This document shows, piece by piece, positions 8,208 through 16,885 of a DNA stretch of 64,000 bases. The position numbers were made by a program, and so were the translations under genes. The DNA is from Bacteroidetes bacterium UBA4416. Its GTDB lineage: Bacteria; Bacteroidota; Bacteroidia; B-17B0; Aurantibacillaceae. The notes under the pieces were generated by a model. It ran no database searches. It saw nothing but the letters and a program-made list of their open reading frames with translations, and was not told the DNA's origin. Numbering within the stretch: position 1 is the stretch's first letter; every line of letters begins with the position of its first letter. The stretch covers positions 1-64,000 of the forward strand of contig DGQK01000030.1 of assembly GCA_002390745.1 (NCBI GenBank). Direction: 5' to 3'.

Positions 8208-11200
8208 TTACGGCTTAGGCAGACGATTTCCGGGAAGAAGCGTTACATGCCCTGTCCGTTTTACCGTATTCCCGGCCATAGTAAGGATCTCAACCTGATA
8301 AACATAAACGTCCTGCTTACATAATTGTCCCTGATAGGTGCCATCCCAGCCAATAACTTCGCCGTGGCTCTTGAAAATCCGGCTACCCCATCGGTCGAAA
8401 ATAGTCAGATGGATTTCAGATAAACCATAACCCACAGGAATAAAGATCTCATTATAATCATCACCGTTGGGAGTAAATGCATTCGGGATAAATACATCCC
8501 AGTCTTTCGTCACCACAACACATACCGTGTCCATAGCTGTACATCCATACTGGTTCGTTCCTTTTAGTGCATAGCAGGTATTTTCTTTAGGATAAACAGC
8601 CACCCGGGAACAAAAATTACATGAAAGCAAATCATCGTTGAGAGGAATAAATCCTACGTCTACATTTCCGGTTCCCGTTAAAACAGTGAACTCATCGATA
8701 TTTATAGTGGTGTCTCGGCCTGCATAAACGTAAGGCACCGGATTTACCTGCACTTGTACCGTAGCAGTTCCCTGGCAATATCCGTTTTTGGATACAGTAA
8801 CCGTATATACGGTTGTGGAGAGCGGTGTGACTTTTGTCACCGAATCATTCGGTCGATTCAAGCCGATAGTGGGCTGCCAGCGATACACATACCCGCCTGT
8901 GGCGCTTAATAAGGTCGAACTTCCAAGGCACACAGGATCTGCATAACCGGCTACAGCATTTACATTCTGTAAAACAGTGATGGTAATACTCTGGGTCGAA
9001 GAACATAGATAAGGCATGATTCCGTTAGTAGCTGTTACTGCATAAACAGTAGTCACAGACGGACTAACGACAAGAGGATTGACACTACCCGACAAGCCAG
9101 GCGGAAAGGAAGTCCAGGTGTAAGAACCAGCTGCACCGCCTGTAGTAGTTAAGGTAGCCGAAGATCCGCTGCAGATGGTTGAATTACTGGATGCAAGTGC
9201 CAACGAGGGCAAGGGTATCACACTTACCGTGGCTACGGCAAATCCTACGCACCCCAAGGCATCGCTCCCCGATACGGTATAATCCGTACTTGAAAGAGGA
9301 TTCGCGGTAACGGCACCACTATTAGGGTTGCTTAATCCAGTAGTTGGCTGCCATGTATAGCTCAAGGCCCCGTTAGAGGTTAATTGCTGTCCTTGTCCGG
9401 CACAAATGGTAGCCGAGTTAACCGACACCGAAGGCGGGGCGGACACCGTAACTGGAATAACCGTTGACGACTGGCATGTGCCGTTTGAGCCGGTAAGGGT
9501 ATAATTTGTATTTGACACCGGCTGAACGGTAACACTGGCAGAGCTGATATTTTGTGGCATCCATGTATAACTGGCAGCACCGTTTGCTGTTAATGTCGAT
9601 ACCTGACCCGAACATACCGTTGGGTTAATGATGGATATTGTTGGAAAAGGCAGTACCGTAACCGATGCCTGAGCTACCGATACGCAGATATTATTGGAAC
9701 TTGAAACCGTATATACTACAGTGCCTGTAGGCTGTACTGCTAATGTCGGTGTGTTGGCCCCAGACGGCGACCAGGTGTAAGCCGATGCCGAGCTTGCCGT
9801 TAATGTAGCCGCCTGCCCTGCGCATATAGTTGCCGACGTAACGGATAAGGGCGGAAGAGCAATAACTGTAACGGTTGCTACTGCGGAGGATGTACAGACT
9901 CCATTAGATCCCAGAACCGTATATGATGTACTGGCCGATGGTTGTACCGAAACCACCGGGCCGTTCATATTCAACGGGTTCCAGGTATATGTAGCGGCTC
10001 CGTTCGCCTGAAGCGTCGTTGAAGTTCCCGCACAAACAGATGCATTCGTTATTGAAATAACGGGAGCAGGCAACACAACCACTGTCCCTGTAGATCCTGA
10101 TGAGCAGGCTCCATTAGACCCGGTAACGGTGTAAACAGTAGTAGAAGAAGGTTGAATGGTGATTGTAGGTGATATAGCTCCCGTGGGCTGCCAGGTATAA
10201 GAACTTGCCCCGGCCCCTGAAAGCGTGGCGCTTTGGCCGGCACACACGGTTTGTCCGGATACGGAGACAACAGGCAAGGGTAAAACGGATACCGTTGCTG
10301 TGGCTGACGAACTACAGGGGCCATTGGAGCTTAGCACGGTGTATACAGAAGTTGCTGTAGGCTGCACCTGTATGGTTGATGTCACCGCACCGGAGGGAGA
10401 CCAGGTATACCCATACGCAGAATTTGCAGAAAGAGTAGCCGTTTCGCCGGAACAAATCGTAGCCAGGGAAACAGTTACCGTTGGTGTAGGAACAACAGTA
10501 ACAGCAGCCACTGCCGAATTGGTGCAGGTTCCATTAGATCCGGTTACCGTGTACGTCGAGTTTACGAACGGTTGAACATTAAGTACAGGCCCGTTTATTC
10601 CGGATGGCTGCCAGGTATAGGTGTTAGCCCCTACAGCCGTCAACGGCATCATTGACCCTGCACAAAGCGTTGCACTGTTTACGCTTATTGTAGGCGTTGC
10701 GGTAACCGATACTGTAGTCGTTGTGCTATATGTGCAAATGCCATTATTTCCTTCAACCAGGTAATTGATTAAACCTGTTGGCTGAACGACAATGCTTTGT
10801 GTATTGGCACCTGTCGGCGACCATGTATAACCGAAAGCCGGGCTTGCAGTAAGGGTTAGAGTTTGCCCTGAACATATATTCAGGGTCGAACCGGAAACTA
10901 CCGGCGTAGGGCTTACATACACAAAAGCTGTTGTAGAAGCTGAACTGCATCCGGGCGCCACACTTGTAATCGTATATGTTGTAGATACAAGCGGGCTTAC
11001 CGTAAAGCTTTGACCGGTCATATTCCCGGGAGCAATGGAGTAATTAACTGCACCAACCGGCGCTATTACTGTAGACTGCCCCAGGCATATGCTGGGGCTG
11101 CTGATCGAATTCACGCCAATTGTAGTGGTTGCAGGCCCAAGAACTTCTATATCGTCGAAAAAGTAATTGGCATATACTGATGAAGCGCCGGTAGTAATAG

Positions 11201-11873
11201 AGTATGTAGATGTCGGCGTATTTAATGCATCAGCTCTGAATGAACCAATAGTAAGGTACTGCCAGCTTGCAGTAGGAGTAATTGTAAATGTATAATTTGC
11301 CCAGCTTGTGCTACCCAACATGGTTGTCACCTCCACCTGGGGTACAACATTAATCAAAGAATATCCCGATTGCGTTAATGGAGCTGTGGAAAAATGGATC
11401 CCGATATTCCTTATTGTGTAACGGGAAATCGGATTCAATCCATTGGTTGTCCAAAAAGAAACGGTGTATGTATTTCCCGGAGTCATCGGACAAGACAATG
11501 GAGTCGACATGTACTCCCTGTACCCCGGATACGGGGAGTTATACATTACCAGGGCTGCCATCGCATTTCCGGTATGAGGATTGCACTGCCCCGCAAACGT
11601 ATTCGGAGGCACTGCGGTGCCTGAACCGCAGGTGTGAAAATAATCGGGAGTACCAACGCTAAAATTCCCATAGATAAGATTAACGTTATTCCACCCGGTC
11701 GCTAAGTTAATCTGTCCTGCGAAAGTCGGGCAGATCGTATTATTTTCAAAACCGGGGTTAGTTATAAGATTGATTTGCGCATTGGCATTTTTACTCAATA
11801 CAAAGCAAACAACACAGAAAGCCTTAGCTATTTTCTTTGAAAAAAACGCTCTGAACCAATTATTCGCAGACAT
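8208..11873 (-). CDS. Giant T9SS-secreted protein with 70-residue Ig-like repeats and CHU_C domain
   Basis: A protein of about 1221 residues from the ATG at 11873 (1232 from an ATG at 11906). It has a signal peptide ending NANAQ, an N-terminal domain starting NPGFEN that resembles a jelly-roll carbohydrate-binding module, then about eleven tandem Ig/PKD-like units, several exactly 70 residues long. Each unit has paired cysteines (CSGQ or CAGQ early, NGxC late) and a YTWxP core. The last 85 residues (FIPNAFTPNGDDYNEIF through WDGTY to YVYQVEI) are the gliding-motility-associated CHU_C domain, a type B sorting signal of the type IX secretion system. It is likely a surface adhesin or filament. 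CATCTTTG at 11892-11899 suggests the shorter start. Confidence 0.9.
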   Translation of the reverse strand: MSANNWFRAFFSKKIAKAFCVVCFVLSKNANAQINLITNPGFENNTICPTFAGQINLATGWNNVNLIYGNFSVGTPDYFHTCGSGTAVPPNTFAGQCNPHTGNAMAALVMYNSPYPGYREYMSTPLSCPMTPGNTYTVSFWTTNGLNPISRYTIRNIGIHFSTAPLTQSGYSLINVVPQVEVTTMLGSTSWANYTFTITPTASWQYLTIGSFRADALNTPTSTYSITTGASSVYANYFFDDIEVLGPATTTIGVNSISSPSICLGQSTVIAPVGAVNYSIAPGNMTGQSFTVSPLVSTTYTITSVAPGCSSASTTAFVYVSPTPVVSGSTLNICSGQTLTLTASPAFGYTWSPTGANTQSIVVQPTGLINYLVEGNNGICTYSTTTTVSVTATPTISVNSATLCAGSMMPLTAVGANTYTWQPSGINGPVLNVQPFVNSTYTVTGSNGTCTNSAVAAVTVVPTPTVTVSLATICSGETATLSANSAYGYTWSPSGAVTSTIQVQPTATSVYTVLSSNGPCSSSATATVSVLPLPVVSVSGQTVCAGQSATLSGAGASSYTWQPTGAISPTITIQPSSTTVYTVTGSNGACSSGSTGTVVVLPAPVISITNASVCAGTSTTLQANGAATYTWNPLNMNGPVVSVQPSASTSYTVLGSNGVCTSSAVATVTVIALPPLSVTSATICAGQAATLTASSASAYTWSPSGANTPTLAVQPTGTVVYTVSSSNNICVSVAQASVTVLPFPTISIINPTVCSGQVSTLTANGAASYTWMPQNISSASVTVQPVSNTNYTLTGSNGTCQSSTVIPVTVSAPPSVSVNSATICAGQGQQLTSNGALSYTWQPTTGLSNPNSGAVTANPLSSTDYTVSGSDALGCVGFAVATVSVIPLPSLALASSNSTICSGSSATLTTTGGAAGSYTWTSFPPGLSGSVNPLVVSPSVTTVYAVTATNGIMPYLCSSTQSITITVLQNVNAVAGYADPVCLGSSTLLSATGGYVYRWQPTIGLNRPNDSVTKVTPLSTTVYTVTVSKNGYCQGTATVQVQVNPVPYVYAGRDTTINIDEFTVLTGTGNVDVGFIPLNDDLLSCNFCSRVAVYPKENTCYALKGTNQYGCTAMDTVCVVVTKDWDVFIPNAFTPNGDDYNEIFIPVGYGLSEIHLTIFDRWGSRIFKSHGEVIGWDGTYQGQLCKQDVYVYQVEILTMAGNTVKRTGHVTLLPGNRLPKP
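8760..11120 (-). repeat. Coding tandem repeats of 210 bp
   Basis: About eleven tandem units inside the giant T9SS gene, with a core of seven units of 210 bp (70 codons) and slightly longer units toward the C-terminal end. Units are diverged in DNA but keep the cysteine and YTW positions. Confidence 0.8.
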
Positions 11874-11891
11874 TTCGGGATAGAATTTGCA

Positions 11892-11899
11892 CAAAGATG
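11892..11899 (-). promoter_or_regulatory. Candidate -7 box of the giant T9SS gene
   Basis: Minus-strand CATCTTTG differs from TAnnTTTG by one base and lies 18 bases before the ATG at 11873. It would place transcription start inside a longer reading from 11906, favouring the shorter protein. Confidence 0.35.
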
Positions 11900-11976
11900 C
11901 AGACATAAATTTATATTCTTCTATTTTAATATGTTAAGCCGAATCATAGCCGGCATCTCAATCATTTGACATAGAC

Positions 11977-12741
11977 CTATTTCCTGTCCAGCAGAGCCAG
12001 AATCTCGGTTTTCTTGCGGCGCGACACTTCAAACGTCGCATCGTTGATAAGCTTGATAATACAGACCTCCCCTTTAGTGTAGCTCTTCACGAAGCGGAGG
12101 TTAATGTAAATACCTTTGTTGATCTGAATGAAGTAAGGATAAGCATCGAGGATAAACTCAAACTCGCTCAGTTTCCTGGAGCTGGTATAGCGCTCTTCGT
12201 CTTTGGTAACAAAATTGGTATAACCGTCTTCCGCGTCCACATAAATCAGACTGTCAACATCCAGCAATACCACCTCATGTCCTCTGTGTACGGGTATTTT
12301 CGTAATGATAGCGTCCTTACGGTTATACAGCTTAATGATCTCTTTCAGGTTATCCACTTTGGAAAGCCTATTATCAAAGCGATGCTTCACTTGTTGCAGC
12401 GTATGCCTGAACTTGCTCTGGTCGATCGGCTTCAGGACGTAATCCATTGCGTTGAATTCAAAGGCTTTAATGGCATACTCATCAAAACCTGTTACAAACA
12501 CCACGTCAAACTCGTTTGTCTCAAATTTTTCCAGCAGGTCAAAGCCGCTTCCTCCGGGCATTTTAATATCCAGAAAAACCAGGTCGGGCTTAAGTCTCCG
12601 GATGACCTCATAGCCCGAGTCGATGTTATCCGCTTCCCCGATAATATGGTAAGCCGGGTTGAGCCGCGTGATAAAATCACGAATGAGTTCCCGGTTGAAA
12701 GATTCGTCGTCTATAATTATACAATTGATCATCTGTATCAT
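11977..12741 (-). CDS. LytTR family response regulator
   Basis: A 254-residue LytR/AlgR-type regulator. The receiver domain has CIIIDDE at the start, the phosphoacceptor aspartate near residue 58 in FLDIKMPGGSG, and the conserved lysine in YVLKPID near residue 107. The C-terminal LytTR DNA-binding domain follows from about residue 145 and ends FEVSRRKKTEILALLDRK. The ATG overlaps the stop of the upstream kinase gene by four bases, so the two form a coupled two-component pair. A methionine three residues in is an alternative start. The target is unknown; the neighbouring T9SS gene is an obvious candidate. A remnant of a second copy lies at 8100-8178. Confidence 0.93.
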   Translation of the reverse strand: MIQMINCIIIDDESFNRELIRDFITRLNPAYHIIGEADNIDSGYEVIRRLKPDLVFLDIKMPGGSGFDLLEKFETNEFDVVFVTGFDEYAIKAFEFNAMDYVLKPIDQSKFRHTLQQVKHRFDNRLSKVDNLKEIIKLYNRKDAIITKIPVHRGHEVVLLDVDSLIYVDAEDGYTNFVTKDEERYTSSRKLSEFEFILDAYPYFIQINKGIYINLRFVKSYTKGEVCIIKLINDATFEVSRRKKTEILALLDRK

Positions 12742-15665
12742 AGGTGTAAATTATCCGGCAATGAAATAACCACGCGCGTGCCTGCGGGCGCTCCGTTTGC
12801 ATCTACCAGATCTTCATAAGAAAGAGACGCCAGATCCTGCCCGCTGATAAATTTCAGATTTTCGATGCGCTGCCTGGTAATGGCAATTCCTTTGGATTCC
12901 CGGGAGTTGCTGATGCTTTTTCCCGACAGGACACGTCCTACCCCATTATCCTGGATGATGAACCGGATAAATCCACCTTCCCGTACAATGGATAAAGACA
13001 GCAAAGGTGTTTTGTCCTGCCCAAGGGGCAGCAGGCCGTGCCATATCGCATTTTCAATGATGGGTTGAGTGAGCAAGGGCGGAATGAATGTAGACTGTAC
13101 GTCGATCTGCGGGTCGATGTGAAATTCCACGGCAATCTTGTCAAAGCGCAGCCGCTCAAGCTTAATATATAATTCGATGATCTCTACCTCTTCTTTGAGC
13201 GGCACCAGAGGCTTACTGGAAAGGTTCAGTACCTGCCGAACGAGAAAACTGAACTTGGCCAGGTATTCATTCGCTTCATTCACTTTATTCTGGAGGATCA
13301 GGTGCTGGATCGCGGCAATGCAATTCGACATGAAATGCGGGTTGATCTGTGCCTTCAGGGCGATGAGCCTGTATTCTGCAATAAGCTTTTCTGCTTCACT
13401 CTTTTTGAGAGCCCTTGCCCTGTAGTATTTAAACAGGAGCCAGCCTGCCAGCACGATCAACAGCAGGCCCAACAGGACCATGAGGAGCAGGAACCAGGTG
13501 GTTTGCCAGAAAGCAGGGACAATCGCAAAGCTAACTACAATCGGTGCCGGCAACAGGTCGCTGACCGGATTCGCAGTGAGCGTATAATTTCCTGGGGGTA
13601 GTTCCATAAAATTAAGCTTATCCGAATTCACGATACCGCTATCGCTAATGGCGCCCTCCAGGCGATACCGGATCGCAAAAGAAGCATTGGAATAGGTTAT
13701 TACATCAAATTTCAATTCCAAAGCGTTCTGCCAGTAATGAAGGCCTTTCAGATCCGATGTATCCGCCCACTGAGAATTGACGTAAATGGCTCTGAGGTTA
13801 AAGTTCACCCTCTGTTTTGCAGACAACACCCGCGAGTTTAAGACAACCAGGCCATTTTTGGTTCCAACGTATATGCGATCAGCATAAAAAGCAGCCGTTT
13901 GCACTTCTCCGGTATATATTTTCTTTAAGTTCCCTATTATGGACTTATGTACCGGCCCTGAGTGATAGTACAATCCTGTATTGTTGCATAGCAGAAAGCT
14001 ATTGGCATCTATAAAGTACAGGTCATTGATGATGTCGCGCTCCAGGCCGGCCGGCAAGGCATAATGCAACACCTTCTCATCGGGAGTTAATTTGAAAAGC
14101 CCGTTATTTTTTGTGCAGAACCAATAATTACCCTCAAAATCCTGCTTGATCTGCTTGATCAGAAAATCACCGGTTTGTTTTAAATACGCCGGCTGAAATG
14201 TTCTGCCATTTTCAAAACAAAAAACCCCTTTATCCGACGCAACTAAAAGGCCTTTTTTACTTCTTATAAAAGCATAGGTTTTAAAATCAAATTTGATATT
14301 ATGAAATAGATATTCATTAAAGGAATACTCATTATTTTCATGTACGAAAGTGATTCGGTTGCGCCCCAGCAAAGCCAGAGTATCATTATCACAGGATAAT
14401 GCTCTATAGGGGAGAAAAAAAGGCTTTTTTGAAAAAACTTTAGCAAAACCTTTTTTATTAATGGTTTCTATATGTGAATTATAACAAACGAGAAAATTAT
14501 CTTTAAATGAGATAATATCGAGGGGTTGATCATTAAGTTCATACAAAGCTTTTTCTACAGTACGAATATTTTTATCCGTTATTTTAAAAACATGAACATC
14601 ATTTGTTGCAACAAACAGATCTTTTTTGATCTCTTTGATAAAACTAACGGGCTTCCCTAAAGGCGAAGATTTATCATAATAGGATTCGTTGATATTGGGG
14701 CAATGATAAATCCCTTGCCCATCGGTAGACACCCACAAGCCATTGCTATTATCCGCCATCACATCGTTTATTGTGATCCCTTCGAAATAATGATTAATTA
14801 AAGAATCTTTCTCATCATATTCCCGTAAGCCATTGCGGTAACAAGCTACCCACAAATGATTGTTACCGTCCTTGGTAAAGTTCAGGATAATATCCTTGAT
14901 CGGGATCTCTGTCTTTTCGAAGCAAGAATCAAGTTTGACGATTTTATTGTGCCAGGAAAAATATAAATCACTGCCAAAACGCCTGCAATATTTAATCATT
15001 CCCGCACCATCCAATGTTACAACAAAATTATCGTGTCCATTATTCTTATCAATAAATTTATATAAAAGGTTTTTTCGGTAAATGAGAGCAGGTACTACCG
15101 TATGATTCCATACACTCATGTACACATCCCCAATCTTTAAAACCTGCTCATAATAAGGCGTTTTAAGCACACCTTGATCGAGATCTACCGCACGGTAACG
15201 ATCATGCTTAAGGAATTTTATGGCATGAACCCAGGTCTTTGCATAAATATTTAAACTGTCATCCACATAAAGCTGGTAAATTTCCTGCGCCTCGCTCTGT
15301 AGTTTCTGAGACGTCGACTCTATACCCTTAATGATAAATGCACTGTCATTCCTTATTTCATAAATATTTTTATTGGAATTGGCCACCCATATGCACCCCT
15401 CCCGATTCTCATATAGCGCATAAATAACCGACTCTTTGGATGGCAGGTTTTTCAATACCGGCTCAAATACCTTACCGTTGTATTTCATCGGACCATATTC
15501 CGTAAAAAGCCACAAATACCCCTTTTTATCCTGGTGAAGGTTGAACACCTCATCCGAAAGCAGGCCGTCTTTGGTGGTAAATTGCTCGAATTTTAAGAGC
15601 TGGGCACCGGCCATCCCTGAAAGGATAACAAACAGTACTGTGAGTATGGAATTCACCCGGGGCAT
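12738..15665 (-). CDS. Two-component sensor with beta-propeller and LytS-type histidine kinase domain
   Basis: A 975-residue membrane sensor. After a signal sequence (LTVLFVILSGMAGAQ) about 640 residues of short repeats of two-component-regulator propeller type (EGCIWVA, NHLWVAC, NGLWVST, GNYWFCT) form the periplasmic sensor. A Y_Y_Y-like strand domain (LPPGNYTLTAN) and one membrane helix near residues 720-745 follow. The cytoplasmic His_kinase domain has NPHFMSN with the histidine near residue 777, and an ATPase domain with PIIENAIWHG near residue 870. It should phosphorylate the LytTR regulator encoded just downstream. TACATTTG lies four bases before the ATG, so the mRNA may be leaderless. 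The ligand is not known. Confidence 0.92.
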   Translation of the reverse strand: MPRVNSILTVLFVILSGMAGAQLLKFEQFTTKDGLLSDEVFNLHQDKKGYLWLFTEYGPMKYNGKVFEPVLKNLPSKESVIYALYENREGCIWVANSNKNIYEIRNDSAFIIKGIESTSQKLQSEAQEIYQLYVDDSLNIYAKTWVHAIKFLKHDRYRAVDLDQGVLKTPYYEQVLKIGDVYMSVWNHTVVPALIYRKNLLYKFIDKNNGHDNFVVTLDGAGMIKYCRRFGSDLYFSWHNKIVKLDSCFEKTEIPIKDIILNFTKDGNNHLWVACYRNGLREYDEKDSLINHYFEGITINDVMADNSNGLWVSTDGQGIYHCPNINESYYDKSSPLGKPVSFIKEIKKDLFVATNDVHVFKITDKNIRTVEKALYELNDQPLDIISFKDNFLVCYNSHIETINKKGFAKVFSKKPFFLPYRALSCDNDTLALLGRNRITFVHENNEYSFNEYLFHNIKFDFKTYAFIRSKKGLLVASDKGVFCFENGRTFQPAYLKQTGDFLIKQIKQDFEGNYWFCTKNNGLFKLTPDEKVLHYALPAGLERDIINDLYFIDANSFLLCNNTGLYYHSGPVHKSIIGNLKKIYTGEVQTAAFYADRIYVGTKNGLVVLNSRVLSAKQRVNFNLRAIYVNSQWADTSDLKGLHYWQNALELKFDVITYSNASFAIRYRLEGAISDSGIVNSDKLNFMELPPGNYTLTANPVSDLLPAPIVVSFAIVPAFWQTTWFLLLMVLLGLLLIVLAGWLLFKYYRARALKKSEAEKLIAEYRLIALKAQINPHFMSNCIAAIQHLILQNKVNEANEYLAKFSFLVRQVLNLSSKPLVPLKEEVEIIELYIKLERLRFDKIAVEFHIDPQIDVQSTFIPPLLTQPIIENAIWHGLLPLGQDKTPLLSLSIVREGGFIRFIIQDNGVGRVLSGKSISNSRESKGIAITRQRIENLKFISGQDLASLSYEDLVDANGAPAGTRVVISLPDNLHL

Positions 15666-15669
15666 CTTG

Positions 15670-15677
15670 CAAATGTA
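15670..15677 (-). promoter_or_regulatory. -7 promoter box four bases before the kinase start codon
   Basis: Minus-strand TACATTTG is a full match to TAnnTTTG; only CAAG separates it from the ATG at 15665. This geometry suggests transcription starts at or next to the start codon. Confidence 0.5.
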
Positions 15678-15699
15678 TAAAATGCCCGGCTGCCTTTGT

Positions 15700-15713
15700 C
15701 ACAAAATTTTGTG
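15700..15713. promoter_or_regulatory. Perfect 14-bp palindrome upstream of the kinase promoter
   Basis: CACAAAATTTTGTG is a perfect palindrome 22 bases upstream of the kinase -7 box. Its position over the -33 region suggests an operator; the binding protein is unknown. Confidence 0.4.
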
Positions 15714-15827
15714 CAAAAAATCCCTTTTCCGGTAATGACCGCTGCGGCGAAGCTGCCTGATTTCTGATAAACCACAAAAAAAGCGTCACGGGATATCGCA
15801 ACGATTTGTTTATTACTGCAAGTCGTA

Positions 15828-16463
15828 TTAAGCCCTTGCCGCCATTTTATTCTTGATCATCGTAATGACGATAGGCAATACGGAAATGGCAATGATGCCG
15901 AGGCAAACCAGGTCGATATGCTCGCGGATAAATTTCACATTGCCCAGCAGGTAGCCGGCTGTTGTCAGGCCGCCGATCCACAGGGCGCCGCCCAGGATAT
16001 CAAAGCTGAAAAACTTACGGTAGGTCATCTTACCCACGCCGGCCGCAAAGGGCGCAAAGGTGCGGATAAAGGGCACAAAGCGGGCCATGATGATGGCCTT
16101 GGTACCGTGCTTCTCAAAGAACTCATGCGTTTTATCCATGTATTCCTTTTTCACGAGTGCCCTACCCCGGACCTTAATATCAAAGATCTTCACACCAATG
16201 GTCCTCCCGATCCAGTAATTACAGTTATCGCCCAATACCGCTGCAATGAAGAGCAGGATGAGCAGGTAAGACATATTCAGATGCCCTGTGCGGGCAAAGA
16301 GGCCGGCCGTGAACAGCAGGGAATCCCCGGGCAAAAAGGGCATGGCCACCAGGCCGGTTTCAATAAAGATCACCAGGAAGAGAACAGTATAAATGGCAGT
16401 GCCATAATTAGCAAAGAGCCAGTCGAAATCCAGGTGCAGGATGTGTTTAAATAATTCAATCAT
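15828..16463 (-). CDS. DedA family membrane protein
   Basis: A 211-residue polytopic membrane protein of the DedA/SNARE-associated (VTT) family, linked to undecaprenyl-phosphate and lipid recycling and to membrane potential. Visible family features are the amphipathic N-terminal region with FLPGDSLLFTAGL near residue 43, GDNCNYWIGRTIG in the middle, and ARFVPFIRTFAPFAAGVGKM, the conserved F/YxR...PG-like segment. Length and topology fit the family. It is transcribed leftward; 69 bases separate it from the rhodanese gene, which lies upstream in the transcript. Which lipid it moves cannot be told from the sequence. Confidence 0.92.
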   Translation of the reverse strand: MIELFKHILHLDFDWLFANYGTAIYTVLFLVIFIETGLVAMPFLPGDSLLFTAGLFARTGHLNMSYLLILLFIAAVLGDNCNYWIGRTIGVKIFDIKVRGRALVKKEYMDKTHEFFEKHGTKAIIMARFVPFIRTFAPFAAGVGKMTYRKFFSFDILGGALWIGGLTTAGYLLGNVKFIREHIDLVCLGIIAISVLPIVITMIKNKMAARA

Positions 16464-16532
16464 GATAATGTTTCTGGTTCAGGGTTTCATGTTGCAGGTT
16501 AAAAACCGGAACAAGGAACCTGGAATAAATAA

Positions 16533-16835
16533 CTACAAACCTACTTCGTCGATATACGCTAAAATACCACCTTTTAAATTATAGAGGTTGGTGAACCCAT
16601 GCTGGCTTTCCAGGGCGCTGATCACAGTCGCGCTTCGCTTGCCACTGCGGCAGTGCACTACCACCTGCTTATCTTTGGAGATCTTATCGATGTTCTCCAT
16701 CACCTCTCCCATCGGGATGAGCTCTCCGTTGATATTCACTTCGTCAAATTCGTACTCTTCGCGTACATCAATCAGCTGGAAGTCTTTTTTGTCATCCATT
16801 AGCTGCTTTAACTCTTTAGCGCTTATTTCTTTCAT
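16533..16835 (-). CDS. Single-domain rhodanese-like protein
   Basis: A 100-residue cytoplasmic rhodanese domain. It has LIDVREEYEF at about residues 21-30 and the active-site loop HCRSGKRSA with the catalytic cysteine near residue 62, so it should accept sulfane sulfur as a persulfide. There is no signal peptide or second domain. It lies 50 bases downstream of the phosphosulfolactate synthase-like gene on the same strand; the pairing of a sulfurtransferase with a sulfite-fixing enzyme may be functional, but this is inference. Physiological donor and acceptor are unknown. Confidence 0.92.
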   Translation of the reverse strand: MKEISAKELKQLMDDKKDFQLIDVREEYEFDEVNINGELIPMGEVMENIDKISKDKQVVVHCRSGKRSATVISALESQHGFTNLYNLKGGILAYIDEVGL

Positions 16836-16885
16836 GGCTTTAAATTTTAGGATTCGTGGGGATATGTTGTTGAATACGGATATAC

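Noticed and set aside
8760..11120. Tandem 210-bp periodicity as a possible satellite or CRISPR-like array
   Set aside because: The periodicity is codon-phased within one intact gene and units are diverged in DNA; no spacers.
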